Below are positions 33,523 to 40,692 of a DNA stretch of 64,000 nucleotides, piece by piece. The notes beneath the pieces were generated by a model. That model did no database searches and was not told where the DNA came from. It saw only the letters and a list, made by a program, of their open reading frames with translations. Within the stretch, counting starts at the first letter, position 1. The number at the start of each line of letters is the position of its first letter. The position numbers and the translations under genes are program-made. Source of the stretch: SHLQ01 sp033344795 (GTDB lineage Bacteria > Actinomycetota > Acidimicrobiia > Acidimicrobiales > SHLQ01); contig JAWPMS010000001.1 in the NCBI GenBank assembly GCA_033344795.1, forward strand, positions 3,224,001-3,288,000. Reading direction: 5' to 3'.

Positions 33523-34149
33523 ATGGTGAGCAGGCGGGGGGTCGAGGGTGTGGTGGAGTCGATCGTTTCCTATCTCCGGGCTGGCCACGCCGAGGACCCC
33601 TCGGTCGCGCTGGTTTTGGATCGGTTTGCCGACGTGGGCTCATGCGTTCGAGGGTCAGCAGCCCCGCCGAGGCACGACGGCGAACTCGTCGATGCCTTGG
33701 CGCGCGTCTGTGCGTCGGCGGATGAATCGCTGGCGAACGTCGGTCTGGCCATACACGAAGCCGCCGACTCGCTGGCATGGAACGTCGACGATGGTTTGTA
33801 CTACTCCAGTGAGGCGCCGATCAGCGATGGATATCGGCACGGCAACATGCACACGGTTCTGGCAGAAGGCGATGATTTTGCGATGGGCTTGTTTTTGCTC
33901 ATCCCGGAGGTCGACTACCTCGACCATCGCCACAAGGCCCCAGAGTTCTATCTCAACCTGACGGGCCCGAGCCTGTGGCGGTTCGACTTCGGTGCGTGGG
34001 AGGAGATGCCGGCCGGTTCGACGGTGTGGAACGTACCGGGACAGGTGCACGCGACACGCACGGGTCAAGCGTCGTGGTTGTCGTTTTGGGCATGGCTGCG
34101 AGATATCGATGAACTTTGCGAGGTCGTAGTGGCTCCCGGCGACCGTTGA
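33523..34149 (+). CDS. DMSP lyase-like cupin protein
   Basis: A 208-residue single-cupin protein resembling the dimethylsulfoniopropionate lyase cupin group (DddL, DddQ, DddW). A helical N-terminal half precedes the cupin. The metal site is H135-R-H137-xxx-E141 in YLDHRHKAPEFYLNLTG, with H176 in VPGQVHATRTG; Y143 could be the general base. DMSP lyases release dimethyl sulfide and acrylate. The motif match is clear, but other cupins share it, so activity on DMSP is only a possibility. ATG 33523 is used; the frame is open upstream inside the regulator gene. It probably shares a transcript with the HxlR gene. Confidence 0.65.
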   Translation: MVSRRGVEGVVESIVSYLRAGHAEDPSVALVLDRFADVGSCVRGSAAPPRHDGELVDALARVCASADESLANVGLAIHEAADSLAWNVDDGLYYSSEAPISDGYRHGNMHTVLAEGDDFAMGLFLLIPEVDYLDHRHKAPEFYLNLTGPSLWRFDFGAWEEMPAGSTVWNVPGQVHATRTGQASWLSFWAWLRDIDELCEVVVAPGDR

Positions 34150-34197
34150 CAACGGAACTACGCGTCGGCCACTTGACGCCGCCAACGGTCGCTGTTA

Positions 34198-34231
34198 CTT
34201 TACACATACGTTAATTAACAGATGTGTAAAG
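34198..34231. promoter_or_regulatory. nested palindromic operator before the ArsR-type gene
   Basis: A perfect 10-base inverted repeat, CTTTACACAT (34198-34207) and ATGTGTAAAG (34222-34231), surrounds another exact 10-base palindrome GTTAATTAAC (34210-34219), each separated by two bases. The centre is AT-rich in otherwise GC-rich DNA. It lies directly before the GAGGAGGT ribosome binding site, as expected for an autorepressed ArsR family operator. Confidence 0.75.
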
Positions 34232-34246
34232 TGAGGAGGTGTCAAC

Positions 34247-34606
34247 ATGGTGACCGCGACGCTCGAAGAAGCTCGACTCGATGAGACCTTTGCGGCCCTC
34301 GCCAACTCGACACGGCGGGCGATCTTGGCCCGATTGGCGGAAGGGGAGGCAAGTGTCAACGACCTCGCCGAACCATTCGACATGACACTCCCCGCGATCT
34401 CCAGGCACATCAAGGTGCTGGAGCACGCCGGGCTCGTCACACGCCACCGTCGAGCACAGTCTCGGCCCTGTACGATCGCCGCCGCACCACTCGCCGAGAT
34501 CGCCGACTGGACAGAGCAGTACCGACACATCTGGGATGACCGATTCGACCGCCTGGACGACTACGTCCAACTTCTCCAAAACACCAAAGAAACGAAAGAG
34601 ACCTAA
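34247..34606 (+). CDS. ArsR family transcriptional regulator
   Basis: A 119-residue winged-helix regulator: DETFAALANSTRRAILARLAEGEASVNDLAEPF, with the recognition helix MTLPAISRHIKVLEHAGLV (in parts) and wing RHRRAQSRPCTI. No metal-binding cysteine pair is seen, so it belongs to the non-metal-sensing group often paired with AHSA1-type proteins. GAGGAGGT lies seven bases before the start, and a highly symmetrical operator overlaps the promoter, which suggests autoregulation. The partner AHSA1 gene starts three bases after its stop. Confidence 0.9.
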   Translation: MVTATLEEARLDETFAALANSTRRAILARLAEGEASVNDLAEPFDMTLPAISRHIKVLEHAGLVTRHRRAQSRPCTIAAAPLAEIADWTEQYRHIWDDRFDRLDDYVQLLQNTKETKET

Positions 34607-34609
34607 CTG

Positions 34610-35095
34610 ATGCCAGACTTCAAGAACGTCCAGATTGAACGCACCTTCGAGGCGCCCATCGACCTGATCTGGTCGATGTGGACCGAGGCGGAACACTTCG
34701 CCAACTGGTACGGCCCCATGGGTGCCAAGATCCCGAAGGCCGAGATGAACGTCGAGGTCGGCGGCAGTCGACACATCGGCATGGAGATGGAAACCCCCAA
34801 CGGCCAAATGCAGATGTTCTTCGTCGGCGAATACCGAGAGATCAACCCGAAGACTCGACTCGTCTACACCGAAAGCATGGGCGATGCCGACGGCAACCCA
34901 ATGACCGCTGAGCAGATGGGCATGCCAGCGGGCACGCCTATGGAGACCTCCGTTGTCGTCGAGCTGGAAGATCTCGGCGGCCGCACCAAGATGGTCATGA
35001 CACACGTTGGCGTTCCCGCAGAATCACCTGGTGGTCAGGGATGGGCGATGGCGATCGACAAGTTGGAAGCGCGAGTGGCAGAACTCCACGCCTGA
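34610..35095 (+). CDS. SRPBCC/AHSA1 domain protein
   Basis: A 161-residue START-like helix-grip protein: IERTFEAPIDLIWSMWTEAEHFANWYGP at the N-terminus (in parts) and PGGQGWAMAIDKLEARVAEL at the C-terminus are the family signatures; the middle is rich in methionine (GMEMETPNGQMQMFF, MTAEQMGMPAGTPMETS). These proteins bind hydrophobic ligands. It sits three bases after the ArsR regulator stop; such ArsR-SRPBCC pairs are widespread in actinobacteria and are co-regulated. The ligand is unknown. Confidence 0.9.
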   Translation: MPDFKNVQIERTFEAPIDLIWSMWTEAEHFANWYGPMGAKIPKAEMNVEVGGSRHIGMEMETPNGQMQMFFVGEYREINPKTRLVYTESMGDADGNPMTAEQMGMPAGTPMETSVVVELEDLGGRTKMVMTHVGVPAESPGGQGWAMAIDKLEARVAELHA

Positions 35096-35165
35096 GGGGC
35101 CTGAGGCCTTCGGGGTCGAGCCGCATGAGAAGTAGGCTTCTCTCACAAGATGAACAGGAGTCCAG

Positions 35166-35999
35166 ATGCCTATCGCAACAGTTCGCGGCCTGAACCTGAG
35201 GTACGAGATCGTTGGCGAGCGTGGCCCGCTGGCCGTGCTGATCACCGGTGGCCGTCGGGACTATTCCGAGTTCAGATCCTTGGCTGCCCAGATCGCGGCG
35301 GGGGGCTACCGGGTTCTCCTTCACGACCGCCGGAACACCGGCGCATCGGACATCTCCTTTGATGGTGACGAAGTCGAGGAAGCGGTGTGGGCCGATGACC
35401 TCTTCGAACTGTTGAACCAGCTCGACTCGACCCCTGCCTTCATCGGTGGCGCCTCGTCAGGTGCACGCACCGCACTCAACTTCTGTGTTCGTCATCCTGA
35501 GGCGACCCGAGCGCTCCTGTTGCTGCGGGTGACCGGAGGGGAGCACGCCGCAACGCGCCTCACCGAGGCGTACTACGCACAGTTCATCAGAATCGCGCAG
35601 GAAGGCGGGGTGGAAGCGGTCTGTGCGACCGAGCAGTACCAGGAGCGATTCAGCGCGAACCCGGGAAACTTGGACCGGATGATGGCCATGGACGTCGATG
35701 AGTTCATCGACGTGTTGACGAACTGGATGTCGCTCTTCGAAGCGATTGCACATTTCCCCGTCATGGGTCTTTCAGAGGAGCAACTCCGCTCAATCGAGGT
35801 GCCGACGATGATCATCCCGGGGAACGACCTCACCCACTCGTCGTCGAGCGCGCTGGCGGCGCATGAACTCATCCCAGGAAGTGAGCTTCATGAGCTGCCG
35901 GTGACGGATGAGGACGTGCCGCTGATCCCATTCACTGAGTGGGGACATCTCGAAGCGGAGATCGCCGAGACGTTCATCGGGTTCATGGCGCGCCACTGA
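35166..35999 (+). CDS. alpha/beta hydrolase
   Basis: A 277-residue alpha/beta-hydrolase-fold enzyme: oxyanion region LITGGRRDYSEF, the strand VLLHDRRNTGASD, nucleophile elbow GGASSGARTAL with the serine in G-A-S-S-G, an acid candidate in IPGNDLTHSS, and the histidine in EWGHLEAEIA. All three parts of a catalytic triad can be placed. The AGGAG ribosome binding site lies five bases before the ATG. It stands alone, downstream of the AHSA1 gene on the same strand by 70 bases. Substrate unknown. Confidence 0.88.
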   Translation: MPIATVRGLNLRYEIVGERGPLAVLITGGRRDYSEFRSLAAQIAAGGYRVLLHDRRNTGASDISFDGDEVEEAVWADDLFELLNQLDSTPAFIGGASSGARTALNFCVRHPEATRALLLLRVTGGEHAATRLTEAYYAQFIRIAQEGGVEAVCATEQYQERFSANPGNLDRMMAMDVDEFIDVLTNWMSLFEAIAHFPVMGLSEEQLRSIEVPTMIIPGNDLTHSSSSALAAHELIPGSELHELPVTDEDVPLIPFTEWGHLEAEIAETFIGFMARH

Positions 36000-36020
36000 C
36001 GGTGTCGAGAACGCTGCCCC

Positions 36021-36788
36021 TCAGGTACGGATGTACTCGTCCGGGATCTTGTCGGCAATGGTCGCGTGGAGCTCGGGCAACTTCGACCAATGCAGGCCTT
36101 GCCGGTAGTGGTGCGCGGTGTGGTAACCGAGGTTGCCCGTCAACATATTGCGGATCTTGCCCGTGTAGTTGCGCGAAGCGAGCATGTGGTCTTCGGTGTC
36201 CAGGCCCGAATGGTGAGGAAACGTCGCGCCGACGGTGATCACCAGCGACGTGATGATCGGGAATGCGAACAGGAACAGTCCATTCACCGGGTTGATGGCG
36301 ACAAGCATGATGACGAGCACAAGGGTGAGAATCCCGTAGCCGACAAACGCTCGCTGGAGACGGGGGTGGTTGTGGCCAACTTTGTATGCCCGCTGGTAGG
36401 CGGTGAGCGCGGTGATGAGCGTGTAGCTGACGAATCCGAATCTCTCACCGGAACGCCGCCGCCAACGGCTCTCGTCCTTCTCCTGATCGAGGTAGTTCAT
36501 GTGGTGCCCGTGCACATGGTGAAGAGCCCAGGCGTTCGTGGTGGCCCCTGAGTGAAGAGCGAATGACATCTCGAGGAGTCGGTTGAGATATCTCGAGTGA
36601 AACATCGGGACGTGTTGATGGTGATGGTTCCACGCGCTGATGAGCGCCTTGATGGGCATCATCGCCAACCAGTAGGACACGATGACCCAGGTGCGCTCAA
36701 CGGCAAAGAAGAGGGTGAAGTCAAGCAGGGTGATGGCGAAGAAGATCGTCACGGGAAGGCGGTCCGCTTGGTATCTGAGAATCTTCAA
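36021..36788 (-). CDS. fatty acid desaturase family protein
   Basis: A 255-residue membrane di-iron enzyme with three histidine boxes: HHHQHV after helix 2, LHHVHGHHMNYLD in the middle, and YHTAHHYRQGLHW near the C-terminus. Hydrophobic segments TIFFAITLLDFTLFFAV and GILTLVLVIMLVAINPVNG cross the membrane. It would desaturate or hydroxylate an acyl chain or carotenoid-like substrate. The start is TTG 36788, supported by GGAGGG about eight bases upstream. It is followed on the minus strand by no close partner and converges on the hydrolase gene. Confidence 0.88.
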   Translation of the reverse strand: MKILRYQADRLPVTIFFAITLLDFTLFFAVERTWVIVSYWLAMMPIKALISAWNHHHQHVPMFHSRYLNRLLEMSFALHSGATTNAWALHHVHGHHMNYLDQEKDESRWRRRSGERFGFVSYTLITALTAYQRAYKVGHNHPRLQRAFVGYGILTLVLVIMLVAINPVNGLFLFAFPIITSLVITVGATFPHHSGLDTEDHMLASRNYTGKIRNMLTGNLGYHTAHHYRQGLHWSKLPELHATIADKIPDEYIRT

Positions 36789-36863
36789 CAGCGTGCCCTC
36801 CGGTGTAAGCAGCCCTGAGCCTAGCGCTGAGGAGCTGGGCGCTCGGCCATCGAAGCTGGTGCG

Positions 36864-37031
36864 CTATTTGGCACCGAAAAGGCGGGCGAGAAACCCCGGG
36901 CTTTTCGTGGGACCCTCGCCGCACGAGCAGCGATCTGCCACCGCCACGTCGCCGAGCACATCCTCGACGTGGGCGCCACATCCCGACCAGCCAGGCTTCG
37001 CGCAGGTTGCACACACCACTCGTCTACACAT
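36864..37031 (-). CDS. small zinc-ribbon-like protein (55 residues)
   Basis: A short gene easily missed because of its size. The product begins MCRRVVCATCAKPGWSGCGA and continues to a second CSC pair about residue 35, then a short basic end FLARLFGAK. Four or more cysteines in C-x2-C and C-x-C arrangements (CATC, GC, RCSC) and a histidine suggest a structural zinc site. The gene lies between the desaturase and the leader-plus-EF-G unit, divergent from the latter. Similar small cysteine proteins are widespread in actinobacteria with no assigned role. A GGTGAG stretch lies ten bases before the ATG. Confidence 0.68.
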   Translation of the reverse strand: MCRRVVCATCAKPGWSGCGAHVEDVLGDVAVADRCSCGEGPTKSPGFLARLFGAK

Positions 37032-37133
37032 GCGGTCGATCTCACCCGGCAGCGGAAATGGGCCCTTGTGCTACTGGCCATCTTCCCGTACCGTCGGAAC
37101 TCGTTGTCACTCCTCGAAACGAAAGGGACAATC

Positions 37134-37199
37134 ATGCGTATTCGTCTGAGCAACACCATCGTCCCCTCTCGCGTTCGGGAGATCCTGAAGCTGTCCTAG
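37134..37199 (+). CDS. 21-residue leader peptide upstream of the EF-G paralogue
   Basis: A short frame, MRIRLSNTIVPSRVREILKL plus Ser, starts at ATG 37134 with AAAGGGA six to eight bases upstream and ends at TAG. It is followed within 25 bases by an inverted repeat and then, about 100 bases after the stop, by the EF-G-like gene. This order is typical of translational or transcriptional attenuation leaders before ribosome-protection genes: stalling on the leader would change the downstream fold. The peptide itself is unlikely to be the function. Confidence 0.6.
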   Translation: MRIRLSNTIVPSRVREILKLS

Positions 37200-37223
37200 C
37201 GCCCTCCGCGCCCAACTGAAGCA

Positions 37224-37248
37224 AAGGTCCTTCACATTCGCGGACCTT
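37224..37248 (+). promoter_or_regulatory. hairpin between leader peptide and EF-G paralogue
   Basis: AAGGTCC (37224-37230) and GGACCTT (37242-37248) are a perfect seven-base inverted repeat with an 11-base loop. No T-run follows, so a stand-alone terminator is not certain; an anti-terminator or a translation attenuator is also possible. It starts 25 bases after the leader stop codon. Confidence 0.5.
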
Positions 37249-37298
37249 GGGTAGCGGAGCCGTTCGAATCTCAACAGCTCTAGACAAAGGACAACATC

Positions 37299-39347
37299 AT
37301 GCGCAATCAGCGCACCAATCCCTCGCGTCTTCCGACGCGCAACATCGGCGTCATGGCTCATGTCGACGCTGGCAAAACAACCTGCTCCGAACGCATCTTG
37401 TTCCTCACGGGACAGATCCATCGCATTGGCGAGGTCCATCACGGGCAAGCCGAATTGGATCACCTCCCCGAGGAACAACGTCGGGGTATCACCATCACTG
37501 CAGCTGCTCACACCTGTGAGTGGGACGGCCATCAGATCAACCTCATCGACACGCCAGGACACGTCGACTTCACCGTTGAAGTCGAACGATCCCTGCGAGT
37601 GCTCGACGGGGCGATCGCAGTTTTCGACGCCGTTGCTGGCGTGGAACCACAAAGCGAAACTGTCTGGCGCCAAGCCAATCGGCACGACGTGCCCCGCATC
37701 GTGTTCATCAACAAGATGGACCGAGACGGAGCCGACCTCGACGAGTGCGTCGAGGAGATTGCCGATCGGCTCGACGCGACGCCGGTCGTACTTCAGGTTC
37801 CATGGCACGATGGCGAAGAACTCATCGGTGTCATCGACGTGCTGAGCGGCAATGCCAGCCGATGGCCGTCGGACGATCCGGCGAACATCCAGGTCGAAAC
37901 CACACCCAACGACCTCGTCGAAGAACTCTCGACCAAACGCCAGCTGCTCATCGACAGGGTCGCTGGTATGGATGAAGAGCTCCTCGACGAATGGACGACG
38001 GGCGTGGTGAGCACCGACGAGGTTCGTGATGCGCTTCGGCGTCTCACGATCGCTGGTGAGATCGTTCCGGTTCTGTGCGGATCGGCCCTCGCCGGCATCG
38101 GCATCCAACCGTTGCTCGATGCTTCGGTTGCATTCTTGCCGGGGCCTGAGGACGTTCCCATAGTCAGCGGTATCGAACCTGGACATCCCGACACGTCGGT
38201 CTGTCGAACAACTGGAAACGATCAGCCGTTCGCGGCGCTCGCGTTCAAAGTTGTTCATGGACAAGGCGGCAAGCTCACGTGGATTCGCGTCTACTCCGGC
38301 TCGTTGGAGAAGGGTGAACGGGTTACCAACGCGGCGACGGGCTCGTCATTGCGGGCAAGTCGGATCCTTCGTTTGAAGGCCGGTCAGACCGCAGATGTCG
38401 ATCGTGTGGCAGCGGGTGATATCGCGGCCGTCCTCGGACTCGGAGACACAGTAACCGGGCACACGCTTTGTGCGCCCGACGCGCTCATCGAGTTCGAGTC
38501 CATGGTGTTTCCCGAACCGGTGATGGCCGTTGCGGTTGAACCAGTCACTGCGAAGGATCAGGAAAAGCTCGGCCTTGCGCTCAACCGCATGGCCGACGAA
38601 GACCCGACCTTTGTCGTGCGGACCGATGCCGAAACCGGCCAAACACTCATCGCTGGAATGGGTGAGCTTCACCTCCAAGTAGTCGTCGATCGATTGGCTG
38701 ACAACCACGGAGTAGACGTTCGCTCGGGCCAACCTGAAGTGGCGTATCGCGAGACCATCGCCAGACCGATCCACGGTTTGGATCACAAGCTCAACAAGCA
38801 GACGGGCGGTCCGGGCATGTTCGCCCGAATCGTCATCGACGTCGAACCAACAGGTTCGGTCGAAGTCGGCGATCTGGACTTTGTCAACACGACCAGTGGT
38901 GGCGTCGTACCAGTCGAGTTTGCCCGTGCTGTAGCGAGTGGGGCCACCGACGCATTGTCGGCGGGTCCGCTCGGACACCCGCTCGTTGGGGTCAAGGTGA
39001 CCCTGACTGACGGTGCGATCCATTCCAACGATTCGAGCGAGCGTTCGTTCCGTATCGCAGGTAGCCAGGCCATTCGCCTCGCCGCTGAACGTGCCGGAAC
39101 CGTACTTCTCGAGCCGGTCATGATGGTCGAAGCAGAGGCCCCGAGTGATCATCTCGGTGCGGTCATTGGATCGATCAATGCTCGCCGCGGCGAGGTCAGC
39201 GAGCTGACCGAGCGTGGTGGGTCATCGATCTGCCGGGCGATCGTACCCCTGGCCGAACTCTTCGGGTTTAGCGACTCGATCCGTTCCGTAAGCCAGGGGC
39301 GTGCGAGCGCCACGATGACGCCAGCTGGTTATCGCCGGGCGCCATAA
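37299..39347 (+). CDS. elongation factor G paralogue (translational GTPase)
   Basis: A 682-residue translational GTPase with EF-G layout. The G domain has AHVDAGKTT, RGITIT, DTPGHVDF, NKMDRDGAD and VLCGSALAGIGIQ; domain II covers KLTWIRVYSGSLEKGERV; domain III covers EPVTAKDQEKLGLALNRMADEDPTF (parts) and GMGELHLQVVVDRL; domains IV and V end with APSDHLGAVIGSINARRGEV. It stands alone, not beside rpsL, rpsG and tuf, so it is probably a second EF-G rather than the housekeeping one. AAAGGA precedes the ATG. The leader and hairpin upstream suggest induction by ribosome-targeting stress or antibiotics. Alternatives are a ribosome-recycling EF-G or a TetM-like protection protein. Confidence 0.88.
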   Translation: MRNQRTNPSRLPTRNIGVMAHVDAGKTTCSERILFLTGQIHRIGEVHHGQAELDHLPEEQRRGITITAAAHTCEWDGHQINLIDTPGHVDFTVEVERSLRVLDGAIAVFDAVAGVEPQSETVWRQANRHDVPRIVFINKMDRDGADLDECVEEIADRLDATPVVLQVPWHDGEELIGVIDVLSGNASRWPSDDPANIQVETTPNDLVEELSTKRQLLIDRVAGMDEELLDEWTTGVVSTDEVRDALRRLTIAGEIVPVLCGSALAGIGIQPLLDASVAFLPGPEDVPIVSGIEPGHPDTSVCRTTGNDQPFAALAFKVVHGQGGKLTWIRVYSGSLEKGERVTNAATGSSLRASRILRLKAGQTADVDRVAAGDIAAVLGLGDTVTGHTLCAPDALIEFESMVFPEPVMAVAVEPVTAKDQEKLGLALNRMADEDPTFVVRTDAETGQTLIAGMGELHLQVVVDRLADNHGVDVRSGQPEVAYRETIARPIHGLDHKLNKQTGGPGMFARIVIDVEPTGSVEVGDLDFVNTTSGGVVPVEFARAVASGATDALSAGPLGHPLVGVKVTLTDGAIHSNDSSERSFRIAGSQAIRLAAERAGTVLLEPVMMVEAEAPSDHLGAVIGSINARRGEVSELTERGGSSICRAIVPLAELFGFSDSIRSVSQGRASATMTPAGYRRAP

Positions 39348-39349
39348 CG

Positions 39350-39390
39350 AAGTGCCTCGACCTTCATCAGAGAGGGTCGGGGCACTTTCG
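39350..39390 (+). terminator. intrinsic-terminator-like hairpin after the EF-G paralogue
   Basis: AAGTGCCTCGACC (39350-39362) pairs with GGTCGGGGCACTT (39375-39387) over 13 positions with one T-G wobble, loop 12 bases, then TTCGCG. It starts three bases after the stop codon. Actinobacterial terminators often lack long T-runs, so this is probably the end of the transcript. Confidence 0.75.
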
Positions 39391-39433
39391 CGTTCCGCGA
39401 CATGTGACGGCAAGGTCGTGTGATAATTCGAAG

Positions 39434-39934
39434 ATGGATGCCTACGAGACGATTATTTCCAAGCGTGATGTGCGCCACTACACCGAGAGCGAAATCTCCG
39501 ATGAGAGCTTGGGGCGTGTGCTGCAGGCAGGACGAATGGCGGGGAGCGCGAAGAACCGCGAGCTCAACCGCCTCATCGTGGTGCGCGATCAGGCCGTCCA
39601 GGATGCGCTTGCCAACGCTGGCGACTTCTCGTCGTGGATCGGCACTGCACAGGTCGTCGTTGGTTTCGCCTCACCTGCGGAAGGATTGCGATCGTTCGAC
39701 ATTGGACGGCAGGCGCAGAACATGATGCTTGCGGCGCACGCGGAAGGGATCGCCTCGTGCCCGGTGACGATGCACCACCCGGACAAGGCGCGCGCAGCTG
39801 TCGGGCTACCCGATGATTGGGAGTTGCCCATGGTTATCACCTTGGGTTGGCCGGTGAACGATGTTCCTGACAGTCCCTTGAAACGTGACCGTCTGAGCAT
39901 GGATGAGCTGGTGCGTCACGATCGCTGGAGCTGA
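39434..39934 (+). CDS. nitroreductase family protein
   Basis: A 166-residue FMN-dependent nitroreductase-fold protein. It begins ETIISKRDVRHYTESEISDESLGRVL, with the FMN phosphate arginine in KRDVRHY (parts); AGRMAGSAKNRELNRLIVVRD follows, and the C-terminal block is GIASCPVTMHHPDKARAAVGLP then ITLGWP. It is shorter than classical nitroreductases, as in the compact subgroup. It reduces nitro, quinone or other conjugated compounds with NAD(P)H. It is 86 bases after the EF-G paralogue and behind its terminator, so independently expressed. Confidence 0.87.
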   Translation: MDAYETIISKRDVRHYTESEISDESLGRVLQAGRMAGSAKNRELNRLIVVRDQAVQDALANAGDFSSWIGTAQVVVGFASPAEGLRSFDIGRQAQNMMLAAHAEGIASCPVTMHHPDKARAAVGLPDDWELPMVITLGWPVNDVPDSPLKRDRLSMDELVRHDRWS

Positions 39935-40035
39935 TCAGAAAGCCGCAGCGACGAGCGACCGGTGTGGAGGCGGTGATTGTCGATATCGCTGGCGCTCAGA
40001 GCGGAACGAATGCAGAATGGCAGTGAGGTGCGATC

Positions 40036-40479
40036 ATGTCTGCAAACGAAAGCGGAACCGAAGCGTTCGAAGCCGCGAGAGCGCGGCGGATCGAGCTCAA
40101 CGTCGCCATCGCAAACGTTGAGCGAGTAGCCGCTCGAGCATCGAGCACACCAACGTGGCGCGAGAAGCTGCTCGGCGAACTGGACGGGCTTCGCATCGCG
40201 CTCGACCAACACGTCGTGGAGGTCGAGGGCGAAGGCGGGATCCTGCCGGAACTGATGAACATTGCTCCTCGTCTCGCCAACAAGATCAACAAGGTTCAGG
40301 CAGAACACCCCGTGTTGAGTACGCAGGTCGCGGAGACGATCGAGATCACGCAAGAATCTGAGGATGTCGACCGAATCCGGACGACGATTCTCGAGACTTT
40401 GGGGGCGATCGCTCGGCACCGCCAGCAGGGTGCAGACCTGTTGTACGAGGGTTACAACGTCGACATCGGCGGCGGATGA
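40036..40479 (+). CDS. helical-bundle protein, hemerythrin-like
   Basis: A 147-residue all-helical protein. The central part reads ALDQHVVEVEGEGGILPELM, with LANKINKVQAEHPVLSTQV next (parts), and the end reads GAIARHRQQGADLLYEGYNV. The spacing of H, E, EH and HRxxGAD residues recalls hemerythrin-like metal sites and the two-helix-pair layout, but the exact seven-ligand set is not seen. Its closest relatives seem to be conserved uncharacterised actinobacterial proteins. The ribosome binding site TGAGGTG is nine bases before the ATG. It lies between a nitroreductase and a sensor kinase. Confidence 0.65.
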   Translation: MSANESGTEAFEAARARRIELNVAIANVERVAARASSTPTWREKLLGELDGLRIALDQHVVEVEGEGGILPELMNIAPRLANKINKVQAEHPVLSTQVAETIEITQESEDVDRIRTTILETLGAIARHRQQGADLLYEGYNVDIGGG

Positions 40480-40528
40480 CCGCCTGAGGCATCTCTCAGT
40501 CCGCGTTTCCGTTCATCATGTTCATGTT

Positions 40529-40544
40529 GACCATGGCCATGGTC
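40529..40544. repeat. 16-bp perfect palindrome upstream of the hybrid histidine kinase
   Basis: GACCATGGCCATGGTC is fully self-complementary and lies in the 213-base gap between the hemerythrin-like gene and the sensor kinase. It is surrounded by further CATG repeats (TTCATCATGTTCATG). It could be an operator or simply the result of repeated Met/His-type triplets. Nothing else in the gap is recognisable as a gene. Confidence 0.6.
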
Positions 40545-40692
40545 GTGGTGAATAAAGGCCAATATTTAGGCAAAGCACTGTTTTCTCGTACGCGCAAAGA
40601 CTTGTTTGCCAGAGTTTGTAGCAGGTCTACGCCATTGGTTTAGTGTCCACGTTCGTCGTAGCGATTTAGCGAGAGCGGAGAAACCACCAACG

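Noticed and set aside
37224..37248. Simple intrinsic terminator between leader and EF-G paralogue
   Set aside because: There is no T-run and the gene depends on read-through, so it is listed as a regulatory hairpin instead.
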